64,000 bases of DNA from NCBI RefSeq assembly GCF_003025615.1, contig NZ_PYMJ01000005.1, positions 186,001 to 250,000 on the forward strand, read 5' to 3'. Below the pieces are notes generated by a model. That model was not told the origin of the DNA. It was given only the letters and a program-made list of their open reading frames with translations, and did not search any database. The stretch is from Photobacterium frigidiphilum (GTDB lineage Bacteria > Pseudomonadota > Gammaproteobacteria > Enterobacterales > Vibrionaceae). How positions within the stretch are numbered: the stretch's first letter is position 1; every line of letters starts with the position of its first letter. A program made the translations under genes and the position numbers. Positions 41,029-51,319 of the stretch are shown here, piece by piece.

Positions 41029-41628
41029 ATGTTGGAATGGCAATTTATTATGTCTTTAGCGGCTTTTGCGGCAACGATGACCGGTACACCTGGTCCGAAC
41101 AATTTGATGGTAACGGCATCGGGGGCTAATTTTGGTTACTGGCGCACGTTACCGCATATGATGGGAATCGGCTCAGGTTTGGTTTCGATGATTGTATTGG
41201 TTGCGGCTGGGCTCGGCGTTATGTTTACCCGCTTTCCTATTTTGCATGAAATCTTGCGTTGGGCTGGTAGCGCGTACTTGTTATATCTCGCGTGGAAAAT
41301 TGCATCAGCAAAATCAAGCATTCGAACGGATCAGCAAGATGGTGAACCCATGACATTTATGGCTGCGGCGATGTTTCAGTATGTAAACCCAAAAGCATGG
41401 ATGATGTCGGTAACGGCTATCAGTACCTTTACCATGGCGGGCGAGTATTATTGGCAATCCGCGGGTTTGGTTGCGGTGATTTTTTTCTTGGTATGCTTTC
41501 CTAGTGTGTCTATCTGGGCAAGCTTTGGTACTTTGATTGGTAGATGGCTTAATAGCCCTCAAACACGCCGTGTTTTTAATATTGCTATGGGCATATTAAC
41601 GGCCAGCTGTGTGGTGATGATTTGGTAA
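41029..41628 (+). CDS. LysE-family amino acid exporter
   Basis: The 199-residue integral membrane protein has the LysE/RhtB signature TGTPGPNNLMVTASGANFGY near the N-terminus and about six hydrophobic segments, including MMGIGSGLVSMIVLVAAGLG and VFNIAMGILTASCVVMIW. Such proteins export amino acids or related amines across the inner membrane. The ATG at 41029 has AGGAGGG 8 bases before it; in-frame GTG codons lie upstream. It is divergent from a MocR regulator that probably controls it. Confidence 0.88.
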   Translation: MLEWQFIMSLAAFAATMTGTPGPNNLMVTASGANFGYWRTLPHMMGIGSGLVSMIVLVAAGLGVMFTRFPILHEILRWAGSAYLLYLAWKIASAKSSIRTDQQDGEPMTFMAAAMFQYVNPKAWMMSVTAISTFTMAGEYYWQSAGLVAVIFFLVCFPSVSIWASFGTLIGRWLNSPQTRRVFNIAMGILTASCVVMIW

Positions 41629-41649
41629 GGTGTTTATGTAGAGAAGTGA

Positions 41650-42102
41650 TTATGCGGCTTGGAGTTTAGAGAGTAATACCGTGGCTTTTAGTTGCAGGCA
41701 GTAACGCGCTAAATTATTGGTAAGTAGTGAAGGGGAGATTACTTTTGGTGGTGAGACGTTAAATTGATTGAATTGGGTGACCAATATGCGCTGTTGGTCT
41801 TGTTCCAGTTCAAGCTCAAACGTTAGTAATTGCTTATAACCCGCAAGATCTAATTGCGATTTAAGCTGCCTACGCATAGCTCGGTACTGGTGCAACCGAA
41901 TATCACTTGATACCGCGCTTCCCACTAGAGAGTGTAGTTCGGCATCGCTTAGATGAACCTTTTGCGTATCAAGCCAATGAAATAGCAGGGCAAGATTGAC
42001 GTTGCCCTGATAAGAATCTTGCAATGTTAAACATGCAGGCTGCACCCCAGCCTGAGTATAATGACTCAGGCTGAACTGCCAAAAAACCTGCGAATTCAAC
42101 AT
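41650..42102 (-). CDS. TIGR02444/DUF2390 family protein
   Basis: The 150-residue product has FWQFSLSHYTQAGVQPACLT, LQDSYQGNVNLALLFHWLDT and MRRQLKS, the pattern I associate with the TIGR02444 (DUF2390) family found beside yheS in vibrios and pseudomonads. Function is unknown. Two starts are possible: ATG at 42123, overlapping the yheS end by 14 bases, or ATG at 42102, chosen since nearer the usual family start. No strong ribosome site exists for either, so coupling to yheS is likely. Confidence 0.8.
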   Translation of the reverse strand: MLNSQVFWQFSLSHYTQAGVQPACLTLQDSYQGNVNLALLFHWLDTQKVHLSDAELHSLVGSAVSSDIRLHQYRAMRRQLKSQLDLAGYKQLLTFELELEQDQQRILVTQFNQFNVSPPKVISPSLLTNNLARYCLQLKATVLLSKLQAA

Positions 42103-42109
42103 CACTGAA

Positions 42110-44035
42110 TCAACTTTCTGCATTCAGCGTTGCTTCCATTGCTTCAAGCTCTTCTTGCAGATCCATCCACTCCATCTCAACATCTTCTAATGTTGATTTA
42201 GCATCACCTTGACGTTTAAGTTGCTTGTGCAGTAGGGCTTTATTATCTGCTTCATAAATAGTTGAATCAGCTAGCTTCTCTTCAGCATCGCTAATGTCAG
42301 CGCTGAGCTTTTCCATCTGCTTATCAAGTTGCGTGATTTTTTTTCGTAGTGGTGCCGTTTGCTTACGTAACTCGGCTTCTAATCGCTTCTGCTCTTTACG
42401 TGATGCGGCACTGTTTTCTTTGCCAACGTCAGGTTTCGCAGCTTGTAATTCTCGGCGCTCATTACGTTGCTGTTCGGTTAACCATTTATGGTAATCCGAT
42501 AGGTCACCATCAAATGGCGTTACTTGGCGATCATGTACCAGATACAGATCATCCGTTGTCGCACGTAATAGGTAACGGTCGTGACTAACGATAACCATCG
42601 CGCCTTCATAAGATTGCAGCGCAAATGTTAAGGCTTGGCGCATATCCAAATCAAGATGGTTGGTTGGTTCATCGAGTAGCAATAGGTTAGGGCGTTGCCA
42701 TACAAGTAAAGCTAATACCAAACGTGCTTTCTCGCCACCAGAAAAAGGTCCGACTTTATCAAGGGCTTTCTCACCGTTGAAACCAAAGCTACCGAGGTAA
42801 TCACGTAGCTGTTGTTCGGTAGATTGCGGTGCCAGTCGGGCTAAATGCTGCAATGGCGTATCGTCAAGGCGCAGCGTTTCTAGTTGGTGCTGAGCAAAGT
42901 AACCAATCTTCACACCTTGTGAATAGGTTAAATCGCCTGCTTGTGCTGGAAGCTCACCCGATAACAATTTAATCAGAGTCGATTTACCGGCACCGTTACG
43001 CCCTAATAAGCCAATACGACTACCTGGTACGAGGTTCAGGCGGATTTTTTCTAAGATAAGGTTGTTGCTATAACCCGCAGCGACTTGGTCCATCATTAAA
43101 ATCGGATTCGGTAACGCTTGTGGCTCTCGGAATTCAAACAAAAATGGATTATCAAGCTGAGCTGGTAACACTTTTTCCATTCGGTCGAGCGCTTTAATTC
43201 GACTTTGTGCTTGGCGCGCTTTGCTCGCTTTGTAACGGAAGCGGTCAATATACGATTGCATGTGAGAAACTTGCTTCTGCTGTTTCTGATACATGGCTTG
43301 TTGCAGCACCAACTTTTCTGCGCGTTGTACTTCAAACGATGAATAGTTACCGGTGTAACTGTTTAGCGTTTGGTTCTCTACATGAACAATACGATTAATC
43401 ACAGGGTCAAGAAAATCACGGTCATGAGAAATCAGTAGTAAGGTGCCACGGTAGCTTTGTAACCATTTTTCTAGCCACATAACGGCATCAAGATCTAAGT
43501 GGTTAGTCGGTTCATCGAGCAGGAGAAGATCGGAGCGACATAACAGCGCTTGCGCTAGGTTCAAACGCATACGCCAACCACCCGAAAACTGGGTTAGGTG
43601 CCATTGCATTTGTTCTTGGGAAAACCCTAGGCCGTCGAGTAATTCAGACGCGCGCGCATTGATCGTATAGCCGCCAATGGTATCTAATTTGGCATGGAGT
43701 TCGGCCACTTTAATGCCGTTATTACTTTCTTCAGCGGCGGCTAGTTCACGTTCAAGTTGACGATATTCACGATCACCATCAATCACGTAGTCAATCGCAT
43801 TGCGCTCAAGTGCTGGTGTTTCCTGTGCTACCCAGGCTAATTCCCAGTTAGATGGAAATTGGCAATTACCGGCATCTAAACTCAATTCATTTTTTAATAA
43901 AGCAAATAAGGTGGATTTACCACAGCCGTTTTTCCCGACTAGTCCGACTTTGTCACCGGGATGAATCGTCGCCGTGGCGTTATCGAGAAGGACTTTACCG
44001 CCTCGTAAAAGTTGCATGTCCGAAAAGGTAATCAT
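42110..44035 (-). CDS. yheS: ABC-F ATPase YheS
   Basis: The 641-residue protein has two ATPase domains: Walker A GKNGCGKST and GRNGAGKST, signatures FSGGWRMRL and FSGGEKARL, and LLLDEPTNHLDLD twice, with a linker and a charged C-terminal coiled coil. There are no membrane segments, so it is a soluble ABC-F protein acting on the ribosome, not a transporter. Length is as in E. coli YheS (637). Here it is divergent from kefG. Confidence 0.94.
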   Translation of the reverse strand: MITFSDMQLLRGGKVLLDNATATIHPGDKVGLVGKNGCGKSTLFALLKNELSLDAGNCQFPSNWELAWVAQETPALERNAIDYVIDGDREYRQLERELAAAEESNNGIKVAELHAKLDTIGGYTINARASELLDGLGFSQEQMQWHLTQFSGGWRMRLNLAQALLCRSDLLLLDEPTNHLDLDAVMWLEKWLQSYRGTLLLISHDRDFLDPVINRIVHVENQTLNSYTGNYSSFEVQRAEKLVLQQAMYQKQQKQVSHMQSYIDRFRYKASKARQAQSRIKALDRMEKVLPAQLDNPFLFEFREPQALPNPILMMDQVAAGYSNNLILEKIRLNLVPGSRIGLLGRNGAGKSTLIKLLSGELPAQAGDLTYSQGVKIGYFAQHQLETLRLDDTPLQHLARLAPQSTEQQLRDYLGSFGFNGEKALDKVGPFSGGEKARLVLALLVWQRPNLLLLDEPTNHLDLDMRQALTFALQSYEGAMVIVSHDRYLLRATTDDLYLVHDRQVTPFDGDLSDYHKWLTEQQRNERRELQAAKPDVGKENSAASRKEQKRLEAELRKQTAPLRKKITQLDKQMEKLSADISDAEEKLADSTIYEADNKALLHKQLKRQGDAKSTLEDVEMEWMDLQEELEAMEATLNAES

Positions 44036-44277
44036 CGATAGTGTCGGGGTAGCCCGCTCCGCAAAAAAAAGTGCTCGAAATTAGCGGCAGTCTATACCAA
44101 ACCGCGATTGACTGCTAACACCGTAATAATTATGCGGTCAAATCAAGTCAGAAGTCTTGGGCAATCTCACGATCAATATCCCGTACAAGTCATAATTATG
44201 TATTATGTGCATATTAGTTAAGAATATTTTGGCTATATAGAAGAACACTTTTATTCAAGGATGTAGCAAGGGACGTT

Positions 44278-44877
44278 ATGACCACACAAGGACAGCCAAA
44301 AATTCTGGTGATTTATGCGCATCCAGATCCACAAGAGTCGGTGGCGAATCAAGAGATGCTGGCAAGTATTGCCAACTTGCAGCATGTTACTGTCCATGAT
44401 TTGTATGCCGCTTATCCTGATTTCTTTATTGATGTGGTTTTCGAGCACCAGCTGCTTGAGCAACACGACATCATTGTCTTCCAACATCCTCTTTATATGT
44501 ATTCTTGCCCTTCTTTATTGAAAGAATGGATTGATGTTGTGCTAAGCAAAGGTTTTGCTCATGGCGAAGGGGTATCTACCAAAGGGAAATATTGGCGTTC
44601 AGTGGTCACAACCGGTGGTGCGGCAGAAGCGTATACCCCTGATGGCTATAACCGTTGCAGCATTGCTGAAATTTTACGACCGTTCGAGCTAACGGCTGAT
44701 TTGTGCCAAATGACATGGATAGAGCCGTTGATTTTACACTGGGCTAGGCGCATACCGCTTGAAGAGCGCCAGCAGCATTGCATCGATTATCGAGAGTGGC
44801 TAAAGCATCCGTTAGTGGATAACGAGCAAGCCCAATTCGTTGATAGCAAAGGAAAGGAGAAAAACAATGGCGAATGA
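44278..44877 (+). CDS. kefG: KefG, ancillary subunit of the KefB potassium efflux system
   Basis: KefG is a flavodoxin-like NAD(P)H quinone reductase that activates KefB. The 199-residue protein has LVIYAHPDPQESVANQEML, FQHPLYMYSCPSLLKEWIDV and VTTGGAAEAYTPDGYNR, which are typical. It overlaps kefB by 11 bases. Order yheS-kefG-kefB-yheV is that of E. coli. Confidence 0.94.
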   Translation: MTTQGQPKILVIYAHPDPQESVANQEMLASIANLQHVTVHDLYAAYPDFFIDVVFEHQLLEQHDIIVFQHPLYMYSCPSLLKEWIDVVLSKGFAHGEGVSTKGKYWRSVVTTGGAAEAYTPDGYNRCSIAEILRPFELTADLCQMTWIEPLILHWARRIPLEERQQHCIDYREWLKHPLVDNEQAQFVDSKGKEKNNGE

Positions 44878-46669
44878 TGTGTTATCTGTCACGGTTGTTT
44901 TCCTTGCGGCGGCAGTCGTCGCCGTGCCCATTGCTCAGCGTTTAGGGTTAGGTTCAGTCTTAGGTTATCTCATCGCGGGTATTGCGATTGGCCCTTGGGG
45001 GTTAGGGCTAATTTCTGATGTTGAAGCGATTCTGCATTTTTCTGAATTTGGTGTCGTATTGCTGCTGTTCTTGATTGGTTTAGAGCTTAACCCCAAAAAG
45101 CTTTGGCAGATGCGAAACCCAATATTAGGGCTCGGTGGCGGGCAAGTATTGGTGACGAGTTTGGTGATTGCGGGCATTGTTATGGCCTGCAGTAGCATGA
45201 TGCCTTCTATTACTTGGCGAGATGCATTGGTAATAGGTATGGGATTGGCTCTTTCTTCTACTGCGATTGCATTACGGGTTATTGAAGAGAAAAATCTCGA
45301 CGGTAGCGAAACCGGTCAATCTAGCTTTTCCGTCTTATTATTCCAAGATATTGCTGTTATCCCCATGCTGGCGGTGTTACCTATTTTAGCGGGAGGCGGA
45401 GGGGGCAGTTGGCTTGATTTTGCTTGGATGATCGGTGGCATTGCGGCTTTATTGGTAGGCGGTCATTTTTTACTGCGCCCATTATTTCGCTGGGTAGTGC
45501 TTAGCGGGGTACGTGAACTGTTTAATGTCGCGGCACTCTTGCTGGTTATTGGTATTGCATTAGGTATGCAGTCTCTAGGGCTATCCATGGCACTAGGGGC
45601 ATTTTTAGCCGGGGTGTTATTGGCTGAAAGTGAATACCGTCATGAATTAGAAATTGCGATCGAACCGTTCAAAGGGTTATTGCTGGGGCTGTTTTTTATC
45701 TCTGTCGGTATGGCGGTTAATTTGGGGCTGTTATTCGAGTTCCCTTTACAAATATTAGCTGCAGTTGCTGCCTTAGTAATAGTGAAAGGTTTACTCTTGT
45801 ATGGGTTAGCTCGACTATTCGGTATTCGGGCTAAATCGCGTAGTCAGATGGCAGCAATTTTAAGTCAAGGTGGTGAATTTGCGTTTGTCTTATTTACCGC
45901 CGCTCAAGGTGAAGGATTATTAGGGACGCAGTTGTCATCATTCCTATTAGTGGTTGTTAGTATTTCAATGATGACAACGCCTTTAATTCTCTTACTGCAA
46001 GACCGTTGGTTTATTCATACCTTTAAATCAGAAGATGAAGCTTTAGAAAGCGATGTGATTGATCGTGAGCCACGAGTGATCATTACAGGCTTTGGCCGTT
46101 TTGGTCAGGTGGTAGGGCGTCTATTATTTGCCAATAAAATACGCGTCACGGTATTAGAGCGTGATCCTAGCCAAATTCAGTTTTTACGTAAGTTTGGCTA
46201 CAAGGTGTATTATGGCGATGCAACTCAGCTGGATCTATTACGGGCAGCAGGGGCTGATAAAGCAGAAGCCATTATAATTTGTACTGATGAACCCGATGAA
46301 GTGATGGAAGTCGTTACCCTTTGCCAGCAGCATTTTCCAAAGCTGAAAGTACTGGCGCGTGCACGCAGCCGGGTAGAGGCGCACCAGTTATTGAGTCATG
46401 GGGTTGATAACTTCTCGCGTGAAACTTTTGCTGGTGCTCTTGATTTAGGTCGACAAGCCCTCATATCTTTAGGCATGCACCCATACAAAGCCAAGCGCGC
46501 TGAAGCACACTTCCGTAAACTAGACACTACGGCATTACGAGATTTATTGCCGCAGCATTCGGAAGATGTTCATCTTGCTTCTCGTTCCAAAGAAGCCCGC
46601 AAAGAGCTCGAAGAAATTTTTGACCGAGAGATGCGTGGTGAGCGAGATAGACACAATGGCTGGGATTGA
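44867..46669 (+). CDS. kefB: Glutathione-regulated potassium efflux protein KefB
   Basis: KefB exchanges K+ for H+ when glutathione adducts form, protecting against electrophiles. The 600-residue protein starts MANDVLSVTVVFLAAAVVAV, has about a dozen hydrophobic segments with GLALSSTAIALRVI and LSQGGEFAFVLFTAAQ, then a cytosolic RCK/TrkA-N domain with ITGFGRFGQVVGRLL (NAD-type Rossmann) and a C-terminal tail. The ATG at 44867 follows GGAAAGGAG and is preferred over the longer frame at 44840. Confidence 0.95.
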   Translation: MANDVLSVTVVFLAAAVVAVPIAQRLGLGSVLGYLIAGIAIGPWGLGLISDVEAILHFSEFGVVLLLFLIGLELNPKKLWQMRNPILGLGGGQVLVTSLVIAGIVMACSSMMPSITWRDALVIGMGLALSSTAIALRVIEEKNLDGSETGQSSFSVLLFQDIAVIPMLAVLPILAGGGGGSWLDFAWMIGGIAALLVGGHFLLRPLFRWVVLSGVRELFNVAALLLVIGIALGMQSLGLSMALGAFLAGVLLAESEYRHELEIAIEPFKGLLLGLFFISVGMAVNLGLLFEFPLQILAAVAALVIVKGLLLYGLARLFGIRAKSRSQMAAILSQGGEFAFVLFTAAQGEGLLGTQLSSFLLVVVSISMMTTPLILLLQDRWFIHTFKSEDEALESDVIDREPRVIITGFGRFGQVVGRLLFANKIRVTVLERDPSQIQFLRKFGYKVYYGDATQLDLLRAAGADKAEAIIICTDEPDEVMEVVTLCQQHFPKLKVLARARSRVEAHQLLSHGVDNFSRETFAGALDLGRQALISLGMHPYKAKRAEAHFRKLDTTALRDLLPQHSEDVHLASRSKEARKELEEIFDREMRGERDRHNGWD

Positions 46670-46773
46670 TATGTTGCTGGGTTTATAACAAGGCACACAT
46701 CATACTCAATGCAGAATCGTTGTTATTCAGCAAGTTGTAGTAAAGGGACGCGTGCAATAAAGGGATGAGTAGT

Positions 46774-46983
46774 ATGGCAAAGAAAAGATTTATTGCTGGT
46801 GCGGTATGTCCTGCTTGTAGCAAGCAAGATACCTTACGCTGGTGGAAAGAAAATGAAATTGAGATTGTCGAATGCGTAGAGTGTCATCACGTAGATCGTC
46901 GTCTTCCTAAGTCTGTAGAGCAAAGTGAACACCTTGCTGAAGATAAGGGCCAGCAGGTTATCGGTATTTTTAAACCTGAATAG
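46774..46983 (+). CDS. yheV: YheV family zinc-ribbon protein
   Basis: The 69-residue product has CPAC near the start and CVEC in the middle, forming a likely four-cysteine zinc ribbon with DTLRWWKENEIEIVECVECH, typical of YheV (DUF2387). Function is unknown. AAGGG 9 bases before 46774 favours this ATG over the one at 46765. It sits between kefB and slyD as in E. coli. Confidence 0.88.
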   Translation: MAKKRFIAGAVCPACSKQDTLRWWKENEIEIVECVECHHVDRRLPKSVEQSEHLAEDKGQQVIGIFKPE

Positions 46984-47062
46984 ATCGCTTATGATTAGCA
47001 TCTTGGTACAAGAATTCGGTATCATGCAGCCTTAACACCTAGCTCAAATTTTCGGAGTAAAC

Positions 47063-47635
47063 ATGAAAGTCGCTAAAGACATCGTAGTAAGCTTGGCATA
47101 TCAAGTAATAACTGAAGAAGGCGCTGTAGTTGATCAGTCAACTGTTGAAGCACCACTTGATTACCTACACGGCCATGACAACCTAATCGTTGGCTTAGAA
47201 AAAGCATTGGAAGGTCGTGAAGCTGGCGACAAATTTGAAGTAACTGTTGCTCCTGAAGATGCATACGGTGAACACGAAGATGAAATGGTACAACGTGTAC
47301 CTGCAAACGTATTCCAAGGCGTTGATGAAATTACTGTTGGTATGCGTTTCCTAGCTGATACTGATCAGGGACCAATTCCTGTTGAAGTAACTGAAGTTGA
47401 TGGCGACGAAGTTGTTGTTGATGGTAACCACATGCTTGCAGGTCAAACACTGACTTTCACTGCTGAAGTTGTTGCTGTTCGCGCTGCAACGGAAGAAGAA
47501 ATTGAACACGGTCACATTCACCAAGGTGGTGGTTGTTGTGGCGGTGGTAGCTGTGGCGATCACGACCACGCTGAAGACAAAGAAGAAGGCTGCTGTGGCG
47601 GCGAAGAAAAAGGCGGCTGTGGCTGTTCTCACTAA
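47063..47635 (+). CDS. slyD: FKBP-type prolyl isomerase SlyD
   Basis: SlyD is a cytoplasmic peptidyl-prolyl isomerase, chaperone and nickel-binding protein. The 190-residue protein has the FKBP fold (PLDYLHGHDNLIVGLEKALE, VAPEDAYGEHEDEMVQRVP), the insert-in-flap domain from about residue 75, and a His/Cys-rich tail (GGGCCGGGSCGDHDHAED ... CGCSH) that in E. coli binds metal. CGGAG precedes the ATG. A terminator follows. Confidence 0.96.
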   Translation: MKVAKDIVVSLAYQVITEEGAVVDQSTVEAPLDYLHGHDNLIVGLEKALEGREAGDKFEVTVAPEDAYGEHEDEMVQRVPANVFQGVDEITVGMRFLADTDQGPIPVEVTEVDGDEVVVDGNHMLAGQTLTFTAEVVAVRAATEEEIEHGHIHQGGGCCGGGSCGDHDHAEDKEEGCCGGEEKGGCGCSH

Positions 47636-47672
47636 TATCTTTATTTAGTAAGTATTACTCTTAATGAATAAC

Positions 47673-47706
47673 AAAAAACGGGAAGCACTTGCTTCCCGTT
47701 TTTTTA
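47673..47706. terminator. Bidirectional terminator between slyD and slyX
   Basis: CGGGAAGC and GCTTCCCG (47679-47698) with an ACTT loop are flanked by A-rich and T-rich runs on the two sides, so both convergent genes can use it. Confidence 0.9.
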
Positions 47707-47730
47707 TTTGAATTTGGTTTACGAGAATAC

Positions 47731-47952
47731 TTAATAGTGTGGCGGTGGAGTCTCTTCCGATTCTTCGGCCATATTTGATGACTGAAAGCCTTTAACCTTA
47801 CCCACTAAGAATTTAAGCTGAACCTGCATTTTATCAAATTGAAATTGTTGATCCGTGAGTGCTTCATTAAGATCATCGATTGTTTGTTCTTGAAAAGATT
47901 GCTTCATTTCTAGCTCGTCAACTTGAGCTTGTAGTTTTTCAATATCAGTCAT
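47731..47952 (-). CDS. slyX: SlyX protein
   Basis: The 73-residue product is a heptad-rich coiled coil ([20 protein letters not shown] and onward) ending in EETPPPHY, the hallmark SlyX C-terminus. Function is unclear; in E. coli it was found with slyD. The start at 47952 fits the family, and an upstream TTG at 47967 is not needed. Confidence 0.9.
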   Translation of the reverse strand: MTDIEKLQAQVDELEMKQSFQEQTIDDLNEALTDQQFQFDKMQVQLKFLVGKVKGFQSSNMAEESEETPPPHY

Positions 47953-48003
47953 GAGGTTAGGTACCAAAAATGTTATACCGTTCAGAGAATACTCTGATGG
48001 GAT

Positions 48004-48981
48004 TTAATCTGTTGTCCAGGTTTGGGCAATACCAGCTGATGTACCAGAGACTACCAGCCCTGAAGGCGTAATAGCAACATCATACACCACTGCTGACGGT
48101 GGTCGAGCATCTTGTAGTGGTGCCGCTTCCCATCGGCCTATGTTCTTGCCTGTTGTGGTATCCCAAAGTTCCACCCTGCGAGAAGGGGTGCCAGTTGCTA
48201 ACATTGTTCCATCATCAGAAAAGCGCGCGCTGGATAAATTTTGTTGACGTAAATGAATGGAAAGCGCTGTTTGTTTCTTCCCTGTTTGCAAATCCCAAAT
48301 AAAAATATCATTCCCCCCATCTGCCGTCATCGCTAATTTACCATCACGCTGAAGGGCGACTCGATTTATTCGTGAAGTATGCTCAAAGGTATGAATGATC
48401 TGCCCTGAACGGGTATCCCATAGGTAAGCAAAATAGTCATTTCCGCCTGATAGAACATATTGCCCATTGGCAGAAATCGCGACTGAGTTCACTTTTTCTT
48501 GATGAGCAAGGAACTCTAAGCGTCGCCCAGTGCCCAAGTCGATGTATAAGGCTTTACCGTTAGATAAAGCCAATACAACATGCTGACCATTGTTAGCGAT
48601 ATCAACATCACGAATAACGCCATCGGAAAGAGACCATAACCCGTCAGATTTTCCCCACGCTAAATCCCATACTGCAAAGTTTTGGGCTGTGGCAGTAATG
48701 GCGAATCGGTTGTTATCAGAAATACTACTAGAAATGACGGTATTGTGATGTGGGTCTTGAGAACCAAAATCAGCTAACTTTTTGTTTTGCTGTAAGTCCC
48801 ATAGCAAGATACCTTGTTTAGTTGAGTGTAATAAAGCGAAGCGACCATCACGACTGAGGCTAAAGCTGGTGGCGCCACCAGAAGCTAATACCCAACGGTT
48901 AACTTCTGACGATGAAAAAAAACAGCCACTAAGTGATGTGAGTGCCAAAATGAAGCCTACTATAGGGAATACTTTGCGCAT
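48004..48981 (-). CDS. WD40-repeat lipoprotein, unknown function
   Basis: The 325-residue protein has a signal sequence with a lipobox (LTSLSGC), then repeats resembling a seven-bladed propeller; units such as VNSVAISANGQYVLSGGNDY and FAYLWDTRSGQII are visible. It is probably anchored in the envelope, with the propeller in the periplasm for protein contacts. I assign no specific function. The ATG at 48981 gives the best signal peptide; a GTG at 49002 is possible. It lies between slyX and fkpA, on the slyX strand. Confidence 0.8.
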   Translation of the reverse strand: MRKVFPIVGFILALTSLSGCFFSSSEVNRWVLASGGATSFSLSRDGRFALLHSTKQGILLWDLQQNKKLADFGSQDPHHNTVISSSISDNNRFAITATAQNFAVWDLAWGKSDGLWSLSDGVIRDVDIANNGQHVVLALSNGKALYIDLGTGRRLEFLAHQEKVNSVAISANGQYVLSGGNDYFAYLWDTRSGQIIHTFEHTSRINRVALQRDGKLAMTADGGNDIFIWDLQTGKKQTALSIHLRQQNLSSARFSDDGTMLATGTPSRRVELWDTTTGKNIGRWEAAPLQDARPPSAVVYDVAITPSGLVVSGTSAGIAQTWTTD

Positions 48982-49161
48982 TAAGGTCTGGTTCCGGTTC
49001 ACTTTATTATCATGTAAGAAAATATTATTTGATTAACGTACTGACTAAGCAGCAATTTAATCAGATTGGTATTAGTATATTAATATGGCAAGTTTTTCAC
49101 ATCTACAGTGAAAGGCAAAGCGAGAAATGAGGGTAAGCCTCATCGAATGACGGAGAAATAC

Positions 49162-49980
49162 ATGAAACCTGTTCTAAAGATGTCTCTTTTGGCTGCAACT
49201 ATTTTATTAGCTGTTGGCTGCCAAGATGAAAAAACGACGGAAACAACACCTGCAGAGCCTGCAAAAGTAGAGCAGGTAGCAGCTGAAGCAACCTCTGAGA
49301 AAGCTACAGAAGCGTTTGCATCTGAAGATCAAAAATCAGCATATGCTATTGGTGCATCACTTGCACAATACTTATCAGCTAATTTAGACCAGCAGAAAGA
49401 GCTTGGTTTAGAGCTAAATAGTGATGATGTACTTGCTGGTGTGAGTGATGTATTCGCTAATAAGAGCCGTATGACGCCAGAAGAAACACAACAAGCGCTT
49501 CAAGATCTTGATAAGCGTGTATCTGATATTGTTGCCGAGAAAGCAAAAGTAGAATCAGAGCAAAGCATTAAAGCGGGTGAAGAGTTCCGTGCAGAGTTTG
49601 AAAAACAAGAAGGCGTAGCAAAGACTGAATCAGGTCTACTATACCAAGTAGAAAAGTCAGCTGAAGGCGAGAAACCTGCAGCAACAGATACTGTTCAAGT
49701 TCATTACAAAGGTACATTAACTGACGGTACTGAATTTGATAGCTCATACAAGCGTAATCAACCAGCAACGTTCCCGCTGAATCAGGTGATTCCTGGTTGG
49801 ACTGAAGGTGTTCAATTAATGCCTGTTGGTTCTAAGTTTAAGTTTGTTATCCCGCCTGAATTAGCATATGGCTCACAAGCAAACCCAAGCATTCCAGCAA
49901 ACTCTACTTTAGTTTTTGAAGTTGAATTATTGCAGATTGTTAAAGCAGATAAACCAGCTACAGAGCTTGAAACGCAATAA
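49162..49980 (+). CDS. fkpA: FKBP-type prolyl isomerase FkpA, lipoprotein
   Basis: FkpA is a periplasmic chaperone and prolyl isomerase. From ATG 49162 (MKPVLKMSLLAATILLAVGC) the precursor has 272 residues with a lipobox LAVGC, a linker, an N-terminal dimerisation domain (AYAIGASLAQYLSANLDQ) and the FKBP domain (VQVHYKGTLTDGTEFDSSY, VIPGWTEGVQLMPVGSKF, LAYGSQANPSIPANSTL). E. coli FkpA is periplasmic with a plain signal peptide; the lipobox cysteine here suggests membrane anchoring. GGAGA precedes the ATG. Confidence 0.94.
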   Translation: MKPVLKMSLLAATILLAVGCQDEKTTETTPAEPAKVEQVAAEATSEKATEAFASEDQKSAYAIGASLAQYLSANLDQQKELGLELNSDDVLAGVSDVFANKSRMTPEETQQALQDLDKRVSDIVAEKAKVESEQSIKAGEEFRAEFEKQEGVAKTESGLLYQVEKSAEGEKPAATDTVQVHYKGTLTDGTEFDSSYKRNQPATFPLNQVIPGWTEGVQLMPVGSKFKFVIPPELAYGSQANPSIPANSTLVFEVELLQIVKADKPATELETQ

Positions 49981-50021
49981 TTTGTGCAATCAAAGCTAAT
50001 TTTATTAGCATATAGTTTGAT

Positions 50022-50050
50022 AAGACCCGACTCATGTCGGGTCTTTTTTT
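50022..50050 (+). terminator. Rho-independent terminator after fkpA
   Basis: AAGACCCGAC and GTCGGGTCTT form a perfect stem around a short TCAT loop, followed by a run of T, 41 bases after the fkpA stop. Confidence 0.9.
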
Positions 50051-50155
50051 ATATATATTCTGATAAACTTACTAACAGGATTTGATTTTATGTCCATTCT
50101 ATTGATTATCTCTTAATGCACATTAGGCTGATTATGAATGTAATGGATATTTGCA

Positions 50156-51282
<1,127 letters not shown>

Positions 51283-51319
51283 ATAAAACTTTGTTTAAGC
51301 TGCATTTTAAGAGAGCAAC

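Noticed and set aside
47351..47632. Antisense frame opposite slyD with repetitive residues
   Set aside because: It is the complement of the His/Cys-rich slyD tail; composition explains the open frame.
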